Source: Mycolicibacterium vinylchloridicum | GTDB taxonomy: Bacteria; Actinomycetota; Actinomycetes; Mycobacteriales; Mycobacteriaceae | Assembly (NCBI RefSeq): GCF_013404075.1 | Contig: NZ_JACBJQ010000005.1 | Span: forward strand, 1 to 64,000 | Direction of reading: 5' to 3' | Length of the DNA: 64,000 bases | Shown here: positions 8,755-17,136 of the stretch, piece after piece | Layout: each line of letters opens with the position of its first letter | Numbering within the stretch: the first letter of the stretch is position 1 | Notes under the pieces: generated by a model | What the model saw: the letters and a program-made list of their open reading frames with translations, nothing else | What the model was told of the DNA's origin: nothing | Databases searched by the model: none | Position numbers and translations under genes: made by a program

Positions 8755-9402
8755 ATGGCCACTGGTAAATGGCTTCCGACGGTTGCCGGTGCGGTTCTGA
8801 TTGCGGCGGTCGAGCTTGCCGCTCCCGCTGCAGCGGTACCCCCGCCGACTCCAGGTATGGAGGTCGACGACGAAAGCGGTAGGTGCACAGCCGGTTTCGC
8901 AGCGCAGGGCAATGATGGCAATTACTACCTACTGACCAGCGGGCACTGCGACGGCCACGACGGCTCGGATTGGACGTACGGCAGCGACGACACGCTGCTC
9001 GGGACGATCAGCGCGAGCGAGGTGGACGGTGACAAGCGCGATGCCGCCATCATCCGGATCGACCCCGCCGTCGGCGCGCCGAACGGAGACGTCGGTGGCC
9101 AGTATCAGGTGCGAGATGTGTTGGGGGCCAGTCAACTCAGTGTCGGCATGCCGTTCTGCAAGGTCGGCGCGGTCACCGGTGAAACCTGCGGCGAGGTCAA
9201 GGGGATCGAGGGCGATGTCGTCGAGGCCAACGTCTACAGCCTGGAAGGCGACAGTGGCAGCCCGGGTTTCGTCAAGAATCCCGACGGCACCGTGAGCGCG
9301 GTCGGGATTCTGATGTCCTCACCCGACGGTGACGATTACACGACGTACTTCACGTTGGTGCAGCCCCTGCTCGGGCAGTGGGGACTGACCATCCTTTCCT
9401 GA
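8755..9402 (+). CDS. Secreted chymotrypsin-fold (S1-like) serine protease
   Basis: A 215-residue protein with an N-terminal signal peptide (hydrophobic core to about residue 27, Ala-rich cleavage zone AAPAAAV). The mature domain has a complete trypsin-like triad: His64 in LLTSGHC, Asp96 in KRDAAIIRID and Ser167 in LEGDSGSPGF. Cys44/Cys65 and Cys135/Cys145 could form disulfides. An excellent ribosome site (GGGGAGGAGG) precedes the ATG. The absence of a prodomain and the short length resemble small mycobacterial and streptomycete extracellular S1 proteases. It stands alone, and its target is unknown. Confidence 0.85.
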   Translation: MATGKWLPTVAGAVLIAAVELAAPAAAVPPPTPGMEVDDESGRCTAGFAAQGNDGNYYLLTSGHCDGHDGSDWTYGSDDTLLGTISASEVDGDKRDAAIIRIDPAVGAPNGDVGGQYQVRDVLGASQLSVGMPFCKVGAVTGETCGEVKGIEGDVVEANVYSLEGDSGSPGFVKNPDGTVSAVGILMSSPDGDDYTTYFTLVQPLLGQWGLTILS

Positions 9403-9763
9403 CGCGCGGGCGCCCCTCGGCGGAGCCCTCTGGATCGGTCGGGGTTGTTGCCCGCCTCAGCGCGACAACTGGCAGGCGTCGGCCCGGAACGCGGCGACGC
9501 GCAGACGAATCCGGTGCTCCGTACCGCGTGGGATGCCCAGCATCGCGCGATGTCGTCCGCATTCAAGGCGGCGACAGTTTCGTTGTCGCTGAGAGGCGGA
9601 CAGCAACCCTGTTGGTCCGGAGAGTTCCCGCCGCGCTGGTCATCGGCGATGGGGGTCGCCGCCCGTGATCGGCTCGCAAGGATGAATGATTATTCATACT
9701 TGAATACTGATTCACTCGACGTTACGCTCCGGGTGCCGATGCATCAGCACTCAAGGAGAGAGA
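9403..9763. other. Intergenic stretch of 361 bp holding a candidate TetR operator
   Basis: Between the protease and the next membrane-protein gene I find no supported gene; frames here lack coding character. The last 80 bp turn AT-rich and carry the dyad listed separately at 9682-9726. The upstream 270 bp show nothing recognisable. Confidence 0.5.
9682..9726. promoter_or_regulatory. Candidate operator, copy 1 of a sequence shared with the TetR start region
   Basis: Positions 9682-9697 form the perfect dyad ATGAAT-GATT-ATTCAT. The 45 bp from 9682 to 9726 align without gaps to 11287-11331, which overlaps the start codon of the TetR gene 10638-11288. I count 33 identical positions, including an 11-nt block (TTCATACTTGA) and GACGTTA near the right end. 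The site lies about 40-80 bp before the membrane-protein gene at 9764, as expected for a repressor site over its promoter. Confidence 0.7.
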
Positions 9764-10633
9764 ATGTCTGCGCTCGAGTACGTGCTTGCCGCGCCGCCGA
9801 TACCCGCGCACCCGACCACCCCGATGCCGTTTGTGCCCGAGGTGATCTTCACGATCTTCCTGGGCATCCCGGTGGTCGTCATGGTGTTCTTCGCGGTCAA
9901 GCACCTGATCGTCGGTAAGGGGCCGTTGCTGCTGTTCTGCCTGATCGGCGGTGGTATCGCGTGCTTGTTCGAGCCGATCGTGGACACGCTGGGGTTGTGC
10001 TACATCCGCCAGGGCGCGGTGACGATGACGTTCTCCTCGATGGGCCGTGACTTCCCGCTCTTCATCAACTTCGTCTACATCTGGTACGTCGGCGGCCTGG
10101 CCTATCTGGCGTATCGCATCTACTCCACCGGGGTCACCCGTAAGCAGATCTTCCAGCTCTACGTGATCGACGTGTTCATCAACATTTTTCTGGAGAGCCC
10201 GGGCGTCCTGATGGGCGCCTACGAGTACTACGGGCCGCAGCCGCTGAATTTCTGGGGCTTGCCGCTGTGGTGGGTGTGCGTCAACCCGCTGATGCCGATG
10301 ACGGCGGGCGCGCTGATCTACCGGATGCGCCAGCACCTGCCGGGCTGGCGATTGGCCCTGGTGATTGCCTTCATTCCGATGTCGGACGGTATCGCCAACG
10401 GCGCGGCCGCGTGGCCGGTGTGGACGGCGCTGAACCTCGACGCGTCACTGTGGGTCACCCACTTCGCTTGGCTCGTCACCCTCGGTCTGGCGCTCACGTT
10501 CGTGTGGGTCTTGTCGTTCGTGGTCGCCCGCGCCGAAGAGGACGTGTTCATCAAATCGAAGGTCGGCATCATCAAAGCGGCGGTCTTCGGTGCCGACGAC
10601 ACCGTCAAGGTCAAAGAGCCGGCGACGGCCTGA
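9764..10633 (+). CDS. Polytopic membrane protein, AveC/lycopene-cyclase-like topology (type B)
   Basis: 289 residues with about seven hydrophobic segments. It shares a signature with 16294-17136, 22555-23589 and 26199-26990: GGGIACLFEPIVDTLG (Glu-Pro-x-x-Asp), then a Gly/Pro/Tyr stretch before YVGGLAYLAY, then GVLMGAYEYYGPQPLNFWGLP. Acidic and aromatic residues at membrane edges suggest a lipid-phase enzyme rather than a transporter, but this is inference. AAGGAGAGAG sits just before the ATG. A candidate TetR operator lies upstream and the TetR gene is convergent 4 bp downstream. No catalytic function is established; 'spirocyclase AveC-like' is the nearest label I know. Confidence 0.6.
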   Translation: MSALEYVLAAPPIPAHPTTPMPFVPEVIFTIFLGIPVVVMVFFAVKHLIVGKGPLLLFCLIGGGIACLFEPIVDTLGLCYIRQGAVTMTFSSMGRDFPLFINFVYIWYVGGLAYLAYRIYSTGVTRKQIFQLYVIDVFINIFLESPGVLMGAYEYYGPQPLNFWGLPLWWVCVNPLMPMTAGALIYRMRQHLPGWRLALVIAFIPMSDGIANGAAAWPVWTALNLDASLWVTHFAWLVTLGLALTFVWVLSFVVARAEEDVFIKSKVGIIKAAVFGADDTVKVKEPATA

Positions 10634-10637
10634 CCGG

Positions 10638-11288
10638 TCAGGATCGCTCGAGCTTGGCGACCTTGGTGACCACGGTCTTGGCCTCGGATGCGCTCAGTCC
10701 CAGTGCGGCAAGGACGAGGCGAGCGAAGGCCCGTTCGGCATGATCGCCATGACGCCCGTCGAGGATCTCGCGGATGAGGGCGAACGCGCCGCCGATCACT
10801 GTCGTCAGCAACACCTCGACGTCGGCGACATCGAAACGGCCGCTGGCGATTCCGCGCTCCACTGCCACTCGGGCGTGGGGGTGTACGGCCGCGCCGAACA
10901 GGGCCTCGGAATGGCCGATGTTGACGATCAGTCGTGCGAAATCGGGTTCGGCATAGGCCAAGCGGATAACCCGCAGGTTGGCAAGGGCCACGACTTCGGC
11001 GGGATCGGTCGCGTCATCGACGTTGCTGATGGTCGCCGAGGCCAGATCGGAGAGGCTCTCGGTGATGACCGCTTCGAGAAACTCTTCCTTGGAGGGGAAG
11101 TAGTTGTAGAACGACCCCAACGCGATATCGGCCTGCTCGGTGATCTCCTGGATGCGAAGTCCGGGAACACCTTTCGCGGCGATCAGGGTTCGGCCGGCAT
11201 CCAGCAGTTGCCGGCGGGTTCGTTCGCGCTGGCGTTCGGTCCGCGTCGCGGGCTTTTCGTGTGGCGGCACACCGTGATTCTTCAACAT
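10638..11288 (-). CDS. TetR-family repressor
   Basis: 216 residues. The N-terminal helix-turn-helix spans about residues 20-65 (RRQLLDAGRTLIAAKG, IQEITEQADIALGSFYNYFPSKEEF). The start ATG 11288 gives MLKNHGVPP and lies inside the shared operator sequence (11287-11331), so I infer autorepression, probably from a leaderless or near-leaderless mRNA. The same sequence upstream of 9764 and in front of the operon at 11373 suggests it controls both neighbouring units. The ligand domain is not recognisable beyond the general all-helical TetR C-terminus. Confidence 0.9.
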   Translation of the reverse strand: MLKNHGVPPHEKPATRTERQRERTRRQLLDAGRTLIAAKGVPGLRIQEITEQADIALGSFYNYFPSKEEFLEAVITESLSDLASATISNVDDATDPAEVVALANLRVIRLAYAEPDFARLIVNIGHSEALFGAAVHPHARVAVERGIASGRFDVADVEVLLTTVIGGAFALIREILDGRHGDHAERAFARLVLAALGLSASEAKTVVTKVAKLERS

Positions 11289-11331
11289 GAATGAATTTTC
11301 ATACTTGATAGTCCGTTCATCGGACGTTATG
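11287..11331. promoter_or_regulatory. Candidate operator, copy 2, overlapping the TetR start codon
   Basis: The site begins with ATGAAT-GAAT-TTTCAT (one mismatch in the arms) and aligns over 45 bp with 9682-9726. It also contains GTCCG-TTCAT-CGGAC (11311-11325), a second small dyad absent from copy 1. It sits in the divergent region between the TetR gene (minus) and the CrtC-like/kinase/AveC-like operon (plus). A repressor bound here could control both directions. Confidence 0.7.
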
Positions 11332-11372
11332 TTAGCGAAGGTTGGGCGGTTCACGATGAGAGATGGTGCGCA

Positions 11373-12428
11373 GTGAGTTCGCAGTTGGCGGTACATGCCC
11401 CGGACACCGATCTGCTGATCCCGCTGCCCGGCCCCGACGAGAGCTGGGATCCGCATCTGATCCATACGCACTATTTCGGGTTCTCGGTGCCCGAGGCGGT
11501 GATCGGTGCGTTCATCTATGTCCGTTATCAGCCGGCGTTCCCGCTGTCGCAGGGCGGCGTGTGCGTGTTCCAGGGCAACGACAACGTGGAACTGACCGAC
11601 ATCGCCTACCACGACTACGAGATCACGATGCCGTGGCCGACCGTGGAAGGAAACACGATCACGACCGACAACGGTCTGTCGATCGAGTTCGTCGAGCCCG
11701 GCAGGACGGCCCGGCTGCGCTACCGCGCCGTCGACGACCGCATGTCGTTCGACCTCATCGCCGAGGCGGTGACGCCCCTGCTGGCGCGCGGGCACGTGAT
11801 GCCCGGCGAGGACGTGCATCATGATGTGTCCCGTCAGCCCGGCGGCAGCGAACAGTTCATGCGCGTCACCGGCAGCCTGCAGTTGGACGGCACAGGCTAC
11901 GGCGTCGACTGCTTCGCTCCGCGGGACCGGTCCTGGCGCCAGATCCGGGTCGAGCGGCGCGGCGCGGTCCCGAGCCCGCCGGTTGGGTGGTCGCCCATGT
12001 ACTTCGGGCCCGACCTGGTCTTCAACCAGATCAGCTTCGAACCGCTGGACACCAATCCGCGCTGGGCGGGCCTATATGAAGTGGGTGATCGCCCCTCGCA
12101 CCACTTCGCCTGGGTGCAGCGTGGCGACGAAACCCGGGCCGTCACGTCGGTGCGCCGCGACGTGCTGGAGTATCACCCCACCATCCACCTGGCCACCCGC
12201 CAGGAGATCACCGCGCAGGACGATCACGGTGACACCTACCGATTCCGCGGCGAAGCGATCGCGTCGGCGGTACTTCCCGCCTGGCCCAACGTCTCGTTCC
12301 ACGACAGCGTCTACCGCTGGGAAGACGACCACGGTCGGGTCGCCCACGCCACCTACCAGGAGATCTGGTTCGACATCTACCAGCGGGCGATGCTGAAACA
12401 CCGCCTGCTACCGACACCGACGGCGTGA
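11373..12428 (+). CDS. CrtC/AttH-like (DUF7064-type) protein
   Basis: 351 residues, soluble, beta-rich. N-terminal features are DESWDPHLIHTHYFGFSVPE and a Tyr-x-Arg motif in GAFIYVRYQP. The C-terminal half has FAPRDRSWRQIRV, matching the RDRSWG-type signature of the hydroxyneurosporene synthase (CrtC)/AttH superfamily. Related proteins here are 53392-54477 and 60372-61340. CrtC adds water to isoprenoid double bonds; most homologues have no known reaction. It is the first gene after the divergent TetR and is followed by an APH-fold kinase, an AveC-like protein and a CrtI-like enzyme. The start is GTG; ribosome-site evidence is weak. Confidence 0.65.
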   Translation: MSSQLAVHAPDTDLLIPLPGPDESWDPHLIHTHYFGFSVPEAVIGAFIYVRYQPAFPLSQGGVCVFQGNDNVELTDIAYHDYEITMPWPTVEGNTITTDNGLSIEFVEPGRTARLRYRAVDDRMSFDLIAEAVTPLLARGHVMPGEDVHHDVSRQPGGSEQFMRVTGSLQLDGTGYGVDCFAPRDRSWRQIRVERRGAVPSPPVGWSPMYFGPDLVFNQISFEPLDTNPRWAGLYEVGDRPSHHFAWVQRGDETRAVTSVRRDVLEYHPTIHLATRQEITAQDDHGDTYRFRGEAIASAVLPAWPNVSFHDSVYRWEDDHGRVAHATYQEIWFDIYQRAMLKHRLLPTPTA

Positions 12429-12441
12429 AAGGGACACCACG

Positions 12442-13551
12442 ATGGCGTTGAAGAACGAGATCGACACCGAGGAAGCCTCGCGGCGGCTGGCGACCTGGAT
12501 CGAATCGAAAATCGATGGAGCCCAACAGGTTCGAATAACCGATCTCGACGTGCCGGCATCGGCGGGCCTGTCCAACGAAACGGTGCTCTTCACCGCATCG
12601 TGGAGCCGGGACGGGCAGGAACACACCCGCGAGATGGTGGCCCGGGTGCAACCGTCCGGGCCGGGTGTGTTCGCCTCCTACGATCTGGGCAAGGAAGCCA
12701 GGGTCATCAGCGCGCTGGGCTCGGCGGGAGTGCCGGTGCCCGAGGTGTACTTCTTCGAGCAGGATCCCGCGGTGTTCGGCTCGCCGTTCCTGGTGATGCG
12801 GCGAGTCGACGGCCGGGTGCCCTCCGACGATCCGCCGTTCACCGCAGGCGGTTGGGTCCTCGACTTGGCTCCCGAGCAGCGAACAGCTATGTGGCACAAT
12901 AGCTTGGCGGTGCTCGCGCAGATCCATGCCGCTGACTGGCAGGCACTCGGCCTGGACTTCCTGGACACCGACGCCAACGGCAGTGGAGTGCACGCGCAGA
13001 TCGCCAACTGGCGCGAATCGTTCGCCTGGGGGGCCGAGGGCGAACCGAACCCCACCATCGAGCACGCACTCGAGTGGCTCGTCGACAACGTTCCCGCCAC
13101 AGCGGCGCCGAAGGTATTGAACTGGGGTGACGCCCGCGTCGGCAACATCATGTTCGACGACGACCTCTCCGCCGCTGCGGTTCTCGATTGGGAGATGGTG
13201 ACCCTGGGTAGCCGGGAACTCGACCTCGGCTGGTGGCTGTTCTTGATGCGGCACCACACCGAGGGAATCGGATTTCCGCTGCCGGAGGGGGTTCCGGACC
13301 GCACGGCCACCCTCGAGTACTACACCTCGATCACCGGCCACGCTCCGATCGATATCGACTACTACGAGATCCTCGCCGCCACCAAGCTGTCCATCATCAT
13401 GGTGCGCGCCGCACACATGATGATCGCGATGGGCCTGATGCCTCCGGATTCGCCGATGGCACTGAACAATCCGGCCAGTCAGCTGTTGGCCAAACTGCTT
13501 GGCCTCTCCGCTCCGACGGGTGAGACCGCTACGTTCATCGGCAACCGTTGA
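12442..13551 (+). CDS. APH/ACAD10-like small-molecule phosphotransferase
   Basis: 369 residues with an aminoglycoside-phosphotransferase fold. LSNETVLFTASW resembles the nucleotide-binding loop, the catalytic loop is NWGDARVGN (Asp230), and the metal site is VLDWEMVTLG. The usual His-Gly-Asp is Trp-Gly-Asp here, a variant I associate with the large group of mycobacterial phosphotransferases near lipid-degradation genes. Antibiotic resistance is not implied; the context suggests phosphorylation of a hydroxylated lipid or alcohol. It lies 13 bp after the CrtC-like gene, and its stop is 7 bp before the AveC-like start. Confidence 0.82.
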   Translation: MALKNEIDTEEASRRLATWIESKIDGAQQVRITDLDVPASAGLSNETVLFTASWSRDGQEHTREMVARVQPSGPGVFASYDLGKEARVISALGSAGVPVPEVYFFEQDPAVFGSPFLVMRRVDGRVPSDDPPFTAGGWVLDLAPEQRTAMWHNSLAVLAQIHAADWQALGLDFLDTDANGSGVHAQIANWRESFAWGAEGEPNPTIEHALEWLVDNVPATAAPKVLNWGDARVGNIMFDDDLSAAAVLDWEMVTLGSRELDLGWWLFLMRHHTEGIGFPLPEGVPDRTATLEYYTSITGHAPIDIDYYEILAATKLSIIMVRAAHMMIAMGLMPPDSPMALNNPASQLLAKLLGLSAPTGETATFIGNR

Positions 13552-13558
13552 GCAGCCC

Positions 13559-14539
13559 GTGCTGACCGACAGTGCTCCCAGCCGAGCGGGTTCAGACGCG
13601 ACCGACGCCGAAGCGCGGCGCGGCGCAGTGTCGCTGTGGGCACTGCTGGGGGTGGGATGGATCCTGTTCGTCGGGCAGGCGTGGACCCGATGGATCCTGT
13701 CCGACACCCAGTTCGGGCCGGCGCCCATCCAGGGACCGGACACCTTCGACGGCACCGCGCTGGTGGTGCTTCGTGTCATCGAGGTTGTCAGCCTGCTGAT
13801 CGCCGGTGCAACGATCTGGGTGTTTCTCGTCAAGCCGTTGGTCGCGCAGCGGCGGCTGACGCTGGACGGGATGATCGTCATCGGTTCACTGCTGGCCTCG
13901 GGTATCGATCCGCTGATCAACTACTTTCACTACACGTTCGCGTGGAATGCCCACGCGCTCAACGCCGGATCGTGGCTCGCGTTCTTCCCGCTGCACCAGG
14001 GGCCGACGCGGTACGCCGAGGGGCTGGCCTGGTTCATCCCGCAGTATCTGTACCTGGGCATCGGCCTGGCCGCCATCGAGTGCCGCATCATCCTCGCGCT
14101 GCGGCGCCGCTACCCGGGCATCGCCAACATCCGGTCGTTCAGCATCGCGTTCGTGGCCATCTTCGGTGTGGACATCCTCATCGAGCAGGTGTTCATCCGG
14201 ACCCGGGTGTACGCGTTTCCGCGCACCTGGGAGGCGTTCACCCTGTTCGCCGGCACACCGTATCAATTCCCCGTCTACGAGAGCGTGTTCGTGGCGATCT
14301 ATGCCGCCGGGTTCACCTACCTGCGGATGTCAGCCCATGACAGTGCCGACGGCACTCCGTTCCTGCATCGCGGAATCCAGCGCTGGCCCAGCCGGTTCCG
14401 GACGCCGGTGAAGCTGCTGGCTGTCATCGGGTTCTGCGCGGTCTGGGCCGCGCTGGCCTATTTCATTCCCTGGAGCTGGATGTCGGTGAACCCGGACTCG
14501 ACCATCACCCCGCCGTCCTACATGCTTCCCGGTCACTAA
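13559..14539 (+). CDS. AveC-like ('spirocyclase family') membrane protein (type A)
   Basis: 326 residues, about seven hydrophobic segments. Close in wording to 25188-26186: VKPL followed by an LTLDG-type segment, DPLINYFHYTFAWNAHALN, RYAEGLAWFIP, FIRTRVYAFPRTWEAFTL and QFPVYESVFVA. AveC of the avermectin pathway is a membrane protein implicated in spiroketal formation; many actinobacterial proteins are named after it without biochemical proof. The GTG at 13559 gives VLTDSAPS, 7 bp after the kinase stop. It probably acts together with the CrtI-like enzyme that follows 13 bp downstream. No polyketide synthase occurs in the window, so avermectin-type chemistry is not implied. Confidence 0.72.
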   Translation: MLTDSAPSRAGSDATDAEARRGAVSLWALLGVGWILFVGQAWTRWILSDTQFGPAPIQGPDTFDGTALVVLRVIEVVSLLIAGATIWVFLVKPLVAQRRLTLDGMIVIGSLLASGIDPLINYFHYTFAWNAHALNAGSWLAFFPLHQGPTRYAEGLAWFIPQYLYLGIGLAAIECRIILALRRRYPGIANIRSFSIAFVAIFGVDILIEQVFIRTRVYAFPRTWEAFTLFAGTPYQFPVYESVFVAIYAAGFTYLRMSAHDSADGTPFLHRGIQRWPSRFRTPVKLLAVIGFCAVWAALAYFIPWSWMSVNPDSTITPPSYMLPGH

Positions 14540-14552
14540 GGAGACGTCACCC

Positions 14553-16151
14553 GTGTCAACCAAATCTCTTCCTGCCGAGTCCGATTACGTCATCATCGGG
14601 GCGGGGCACAACGGGCTGACGGCGGCCTGCTACCTGGCCCGCGCGGGCCACAGCGTCGCCGTCCTCGAAGCCTCACCGACGGTCGGCGGGATGACGTCGA
14701 CGAATGCCACCCTGCCCAGCGCGCCCGGCCATTTCTTCAACGAAGGCGCCATCCAGCTGACCGGGATTTTCCGCCTGTCGGGTGTGGCCGAAGACCTCGA
14801 ATTGCACAAGTACGGCCTGCGGGAGATCTCCGTCGACCCCGCTCACGTCCAATTGGCCCCGGACGGAAGCTCATTGGCGATCTGGAAGGATGCCAGCCGA
14901 ACCGCCGACGAATTGCGGCGGTTCTCGCCAAAGGATGCCCGCGCCTGGTTGGATCTGGCCAATGCCCTGGACCCCGCCATGGATGTGGTGGTGGCCTATA
15001 TGAAGTCCCATCCGCTGCGGCCCTGGAATGCCGAGATGGGCAAGGCTTTTGCGCGGGCAGCTCGCCACCCCAAGCGGTTGTGGTCACTGCGGAGCATGGC
15101 CACCGCATCGCACACCGAGTTCCTGGAAGAGACCTTCGAATCGGAATTGCCCAAGGGGGCACTGGCTGCGATGGCCGCCTTCTCCCAGATGCGTCTGGAC
15201 ATGACGGCCTGGGCGATGATCTATCTGGGCGTGGTGCAGAAGGTCGCCAATGCGATGCCGGTCGGCGGCACCGGTGCGCTGCCGGCCGCGCTGCATCGTT
15301 GCCTGCTCGCCCTCGGTGGCAGCGTGCACACCGACAGTCGGGTCCATGAACTTGTCATGACCGGCGATCGGGTCAGTGGGATCCAGCTCGACACCGGGCA
15401 GGTCGTCAGGGCACGCAACGCCGTGATCACCACCTGTAATCCGGTTATCACGCTCAATGAGCTACTGCCCCAGGGTGTTTTGGACACCAAGCTCTCCGCA
15501 CGGGCCAAGGACATCCCGATCCGCAAGACGCACGCCACCTCGCTGAAGATCAACGTCGCGATCGATGGCGAGGTCTCCATGCGGCGCCACGAGAAGTGGC
15601 GGGGCGACGATCTCGACCTGCGTAAGTATCTGGTCGCATGGCACACCCTGGAGGAGCAGGACGCCGGGTGGAACTCCCTGGTTCGTGGCGAGTGGCCCGA
15701 CCCGGTGCCGGTGAGTTGCGCGATCATTCCGTCGGCGGTCGACCCGTCACAGGCACCTCCGGGCCGCAGCAACCTGTGGTTGTGGTCGGGCGTGATTCCG
15801 GTGACACCGCGAGAACCGTGGGAGGACGTCCGCGACAAGATCGGCGACTCCGTGCTGCGCGACAGTGCCCTGTACTACGAGGGACTCGACAGCCTCGAGA
15901 TCGACCGGGCGGTGTTGGGCGGCCCGGATATCGAGCAGCGTTTCAACGCGCCTGCCGGCAACGTCTACCACGTGGATCCGTTGATCACCCGGTTCGGACC
16001 GCTCAAGCCGGCCGCCGGCCTCGGCGCCTACCGAACCCCGGTGAAGGGGCTCTACCTGAGTGGGGCGGGCACTCATCCGGTCGGGGGCGTGTGCGCGTTG
16101 CCCGGAAAGCTGGCCGCGCAGACCGCCCTTCGCGATCACGCCAAGTGCTGA
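14553..16151 (+). CDS. PYROXD2/CrtI-like FAD-dependent oxidoreductase
   Basis: 532 residues. An N-terminal FAD fold (VIIGAGHNGLTAACYLARAG, Glu-ending strand VAVLEA) is followed by GGMTSTNA, and the C-terminal FAD segment is YRTPVKGLYLSGAGTHPVGG. The family resembles phytoene desaturases and the PYROXD2 group, with an unknown hydrophobic substrate. It closely parallels 20750-22462 and 41115-42725, including the VYHVDP(L/T/V) segment. A good AAGGAGACG site precedes the GTG start. It is the last gene of the CrtC-like/kinase/AveC-like operon, and its 3' end overlaps a small convergent gene by 16 nt. Confidence 0.88.
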   Translation: MSTKSLPAESDYVIIGAGHNGLTAACYLARAGHSVAVLEASPTVGGMTSTNATLPSAPGHFFNEGAIQLTGIFRLSGVAEDLELHKYGLREISVDPAHVQLAPDGSSLAIWKDASRTADELRRFSPKDARAWLDLANALDPAMDVVVAYMKSHPLRPWNAEMGKAFARAARHPKRLWSLRSMATASHTEFLEETFESELPKGALAAMAAFSQMRLDMTAWAMIYLGVVQKVANAMPVGGTGALPAALHRCLLALGGSVHTDSRVHELVMTGDRVSGIQLDTGQVVRARNAVITTCNPVITLNELLPQGVLDTKLSARAKDIPIRKTHATSLKINVAIDGEVSMRRHEKWRGDDLDLRKYLVAWHTLEEQDAGWNSLVRGEWPDPVPVSCAIIPSAVDPSQAPPGRSNLWLWSGVIPVTPREPWEDVRDKIGDSVLRDSALYYEGLDSLEIDRAVLGGPDIEQRFNAPAGNVYHVDPLITRFGPLKPAAGLGAYRTPVKGLYLSGAGTHPVGGVCALPGKLAAQTALRDHAKC

Positions 16152-16297
16152 CGGGGCTCGGCCACCCGTCGCGGCCGCCATGACAGTGGCACCCACGGCG
16201 GGAGCAAGCGGGTGACGATCGCGCCGCTGAGGAGTGCTCCCACACAGAGCGCTCCGCACAGAGCGCCCGCACGCTGAACTACCTTGCGCGACTTCAT
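16136..16297 (-). CDS. 53-residue single-span membrane protein
   Basis: A very small gene whose ATG (16297) overlaps the stop of the preceding minus-strand membrane-protein gene (ATGA), strong evidence of translational coupling. The product is a basic N-terminus ([10 protein letters not shown]), one hydrophobic segment (residues about 11-32) and a basic tail (SWRPRRVAEPRQ). The length and layout fit an accessory subunit or anchor for the polytopic protein encoded directly upstream. It overlaps the 3' end of the opposite-strand FAD gene by 16 nt. It is easily missed by gene finders. No family is recognised. Confidence 0.6.
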   Translation of the reverse strand: MKSRKVVQRAGALCGALCVGALLSGAIVTRLLPPWVPLSWRPRRVAEPRQHLA

Positions 16298-17136
16298 ATC
16301 GTTTCCTTCTGCGACGGCTGCGCCGCATCGACATCTCGTTGGAGCTGTAGTTCGCGGGTTCGGGCGTAGATCCAGCGCGCCATGGCGTCGAGCAGGACCA
16401 CCCCGATCGCACACGAAGCCAGCGCACCGCCCCACGTCACCCACGCCGTTGCGCCCGGGGTGTGCAACGCGTTGTAGACGGGCAGACCGACCGCGGCGCT
16501 ACAGGCGGTGTCGGTGACGAGAGGAAGGAAGATGACCAGCGGTGCCCGCCAGCCGCGAAAGTAGTTCGGTGCGGCGAACAGAATGGCGGCGGTCAAAATG
16601 GGCCCGGTGGTGTTGATGAACAACCAGTACAGCGGGAAACCGCCGACCGACATGGGGACGTCGCCGTAGCCGAAGTACGTGTAGAGCCGAAAGTGCAGCA
16701 GTGGCACCTCGATCAGCAGGTCGGCGATGAATGTGATGGCGATACCGGTCCAGAACGCCTTCGGCGTGAACGTGAGCTTTCGCAGTTCGGCGAGCAGCAC
16801 GTAGGCGATACCGCCGAAGAAGATGATGTAGGTCGGCAACCCCCAGTGCGGGATCGGGCCCATCGTCTCGAACAGCACGTGTTGACCCGGCCGTGGATGA
16901 TGAACCAGCCCGAGGATGTCGTCGAGCGGCTCGTTCAACAGGGCGATACCGCCACCGGCCAGCAAGACCAGGCCCAGTGCTGAACCGGTTCGGCGCCACT
17001 CTCGTACGGCGTAGATCACGAAGCCCGCGACGACGAGCCACAAAACTACTTCGGCAGCGATCTGGGGTACTTGCGGAAAGACCATGTCCGACGGGACCGG
17101 GATGTTGAATTGCTCAGTCGCGAAAAACATGATCAC
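16294..17136 (-). CDS. Polytopic membrane protein, type B
   Basis: 280 residues with about seven membrane segments. It carries the type B signature [16 protein letters not shown], then [20 protein letters not shown], then FYxY-like [21 protein letters not shown]. The start is GTG 17136, overlapping the stop of the FAD oxidoreductase upstream (GTGA); an ATG lies two codons downstream. The minus-strand operon is therefore FAD oxidoreductase, type B protein, 53-residue protein, all overlapping. Coupling to a desaturase-like enzyme suggests they handle one membrane-dissolved substrate. Function unknown. Confidence 0.6.
   Translation of the reverse strand: MIMFFATEQFNIPVPSDMVFPQVPQIAAEVVLWLVVAGFVIYAVREWRRTGSALGLVLLAGGGIALLNEPLDDILGLVHHPRPGQHVLFETMGPIPHWGLPTYIIFFGGIAYVLLAELRKLTFTPKAFWTGIAITFIADLLIEVPLLHFRLYTYFGYGDVPMSVGGFPLYWLFINTTGPILTAAILFAAPNYFRGWRAPLVIFLPLVTDTACSAAVGLPVYNALHTPGATAWVTWGGALASCAIGVVLLDAMARWIYARTRELQLQRDVDAAQPSQKETI

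Noticed and set aside
9445..9918. 157-codon plus-strand frame spanning the intergenic region into the membrane-protein gene
   Set aside because: It is in another frame over a well-supported gene, and its composition is not protein-like; the upstream part holds the operator.
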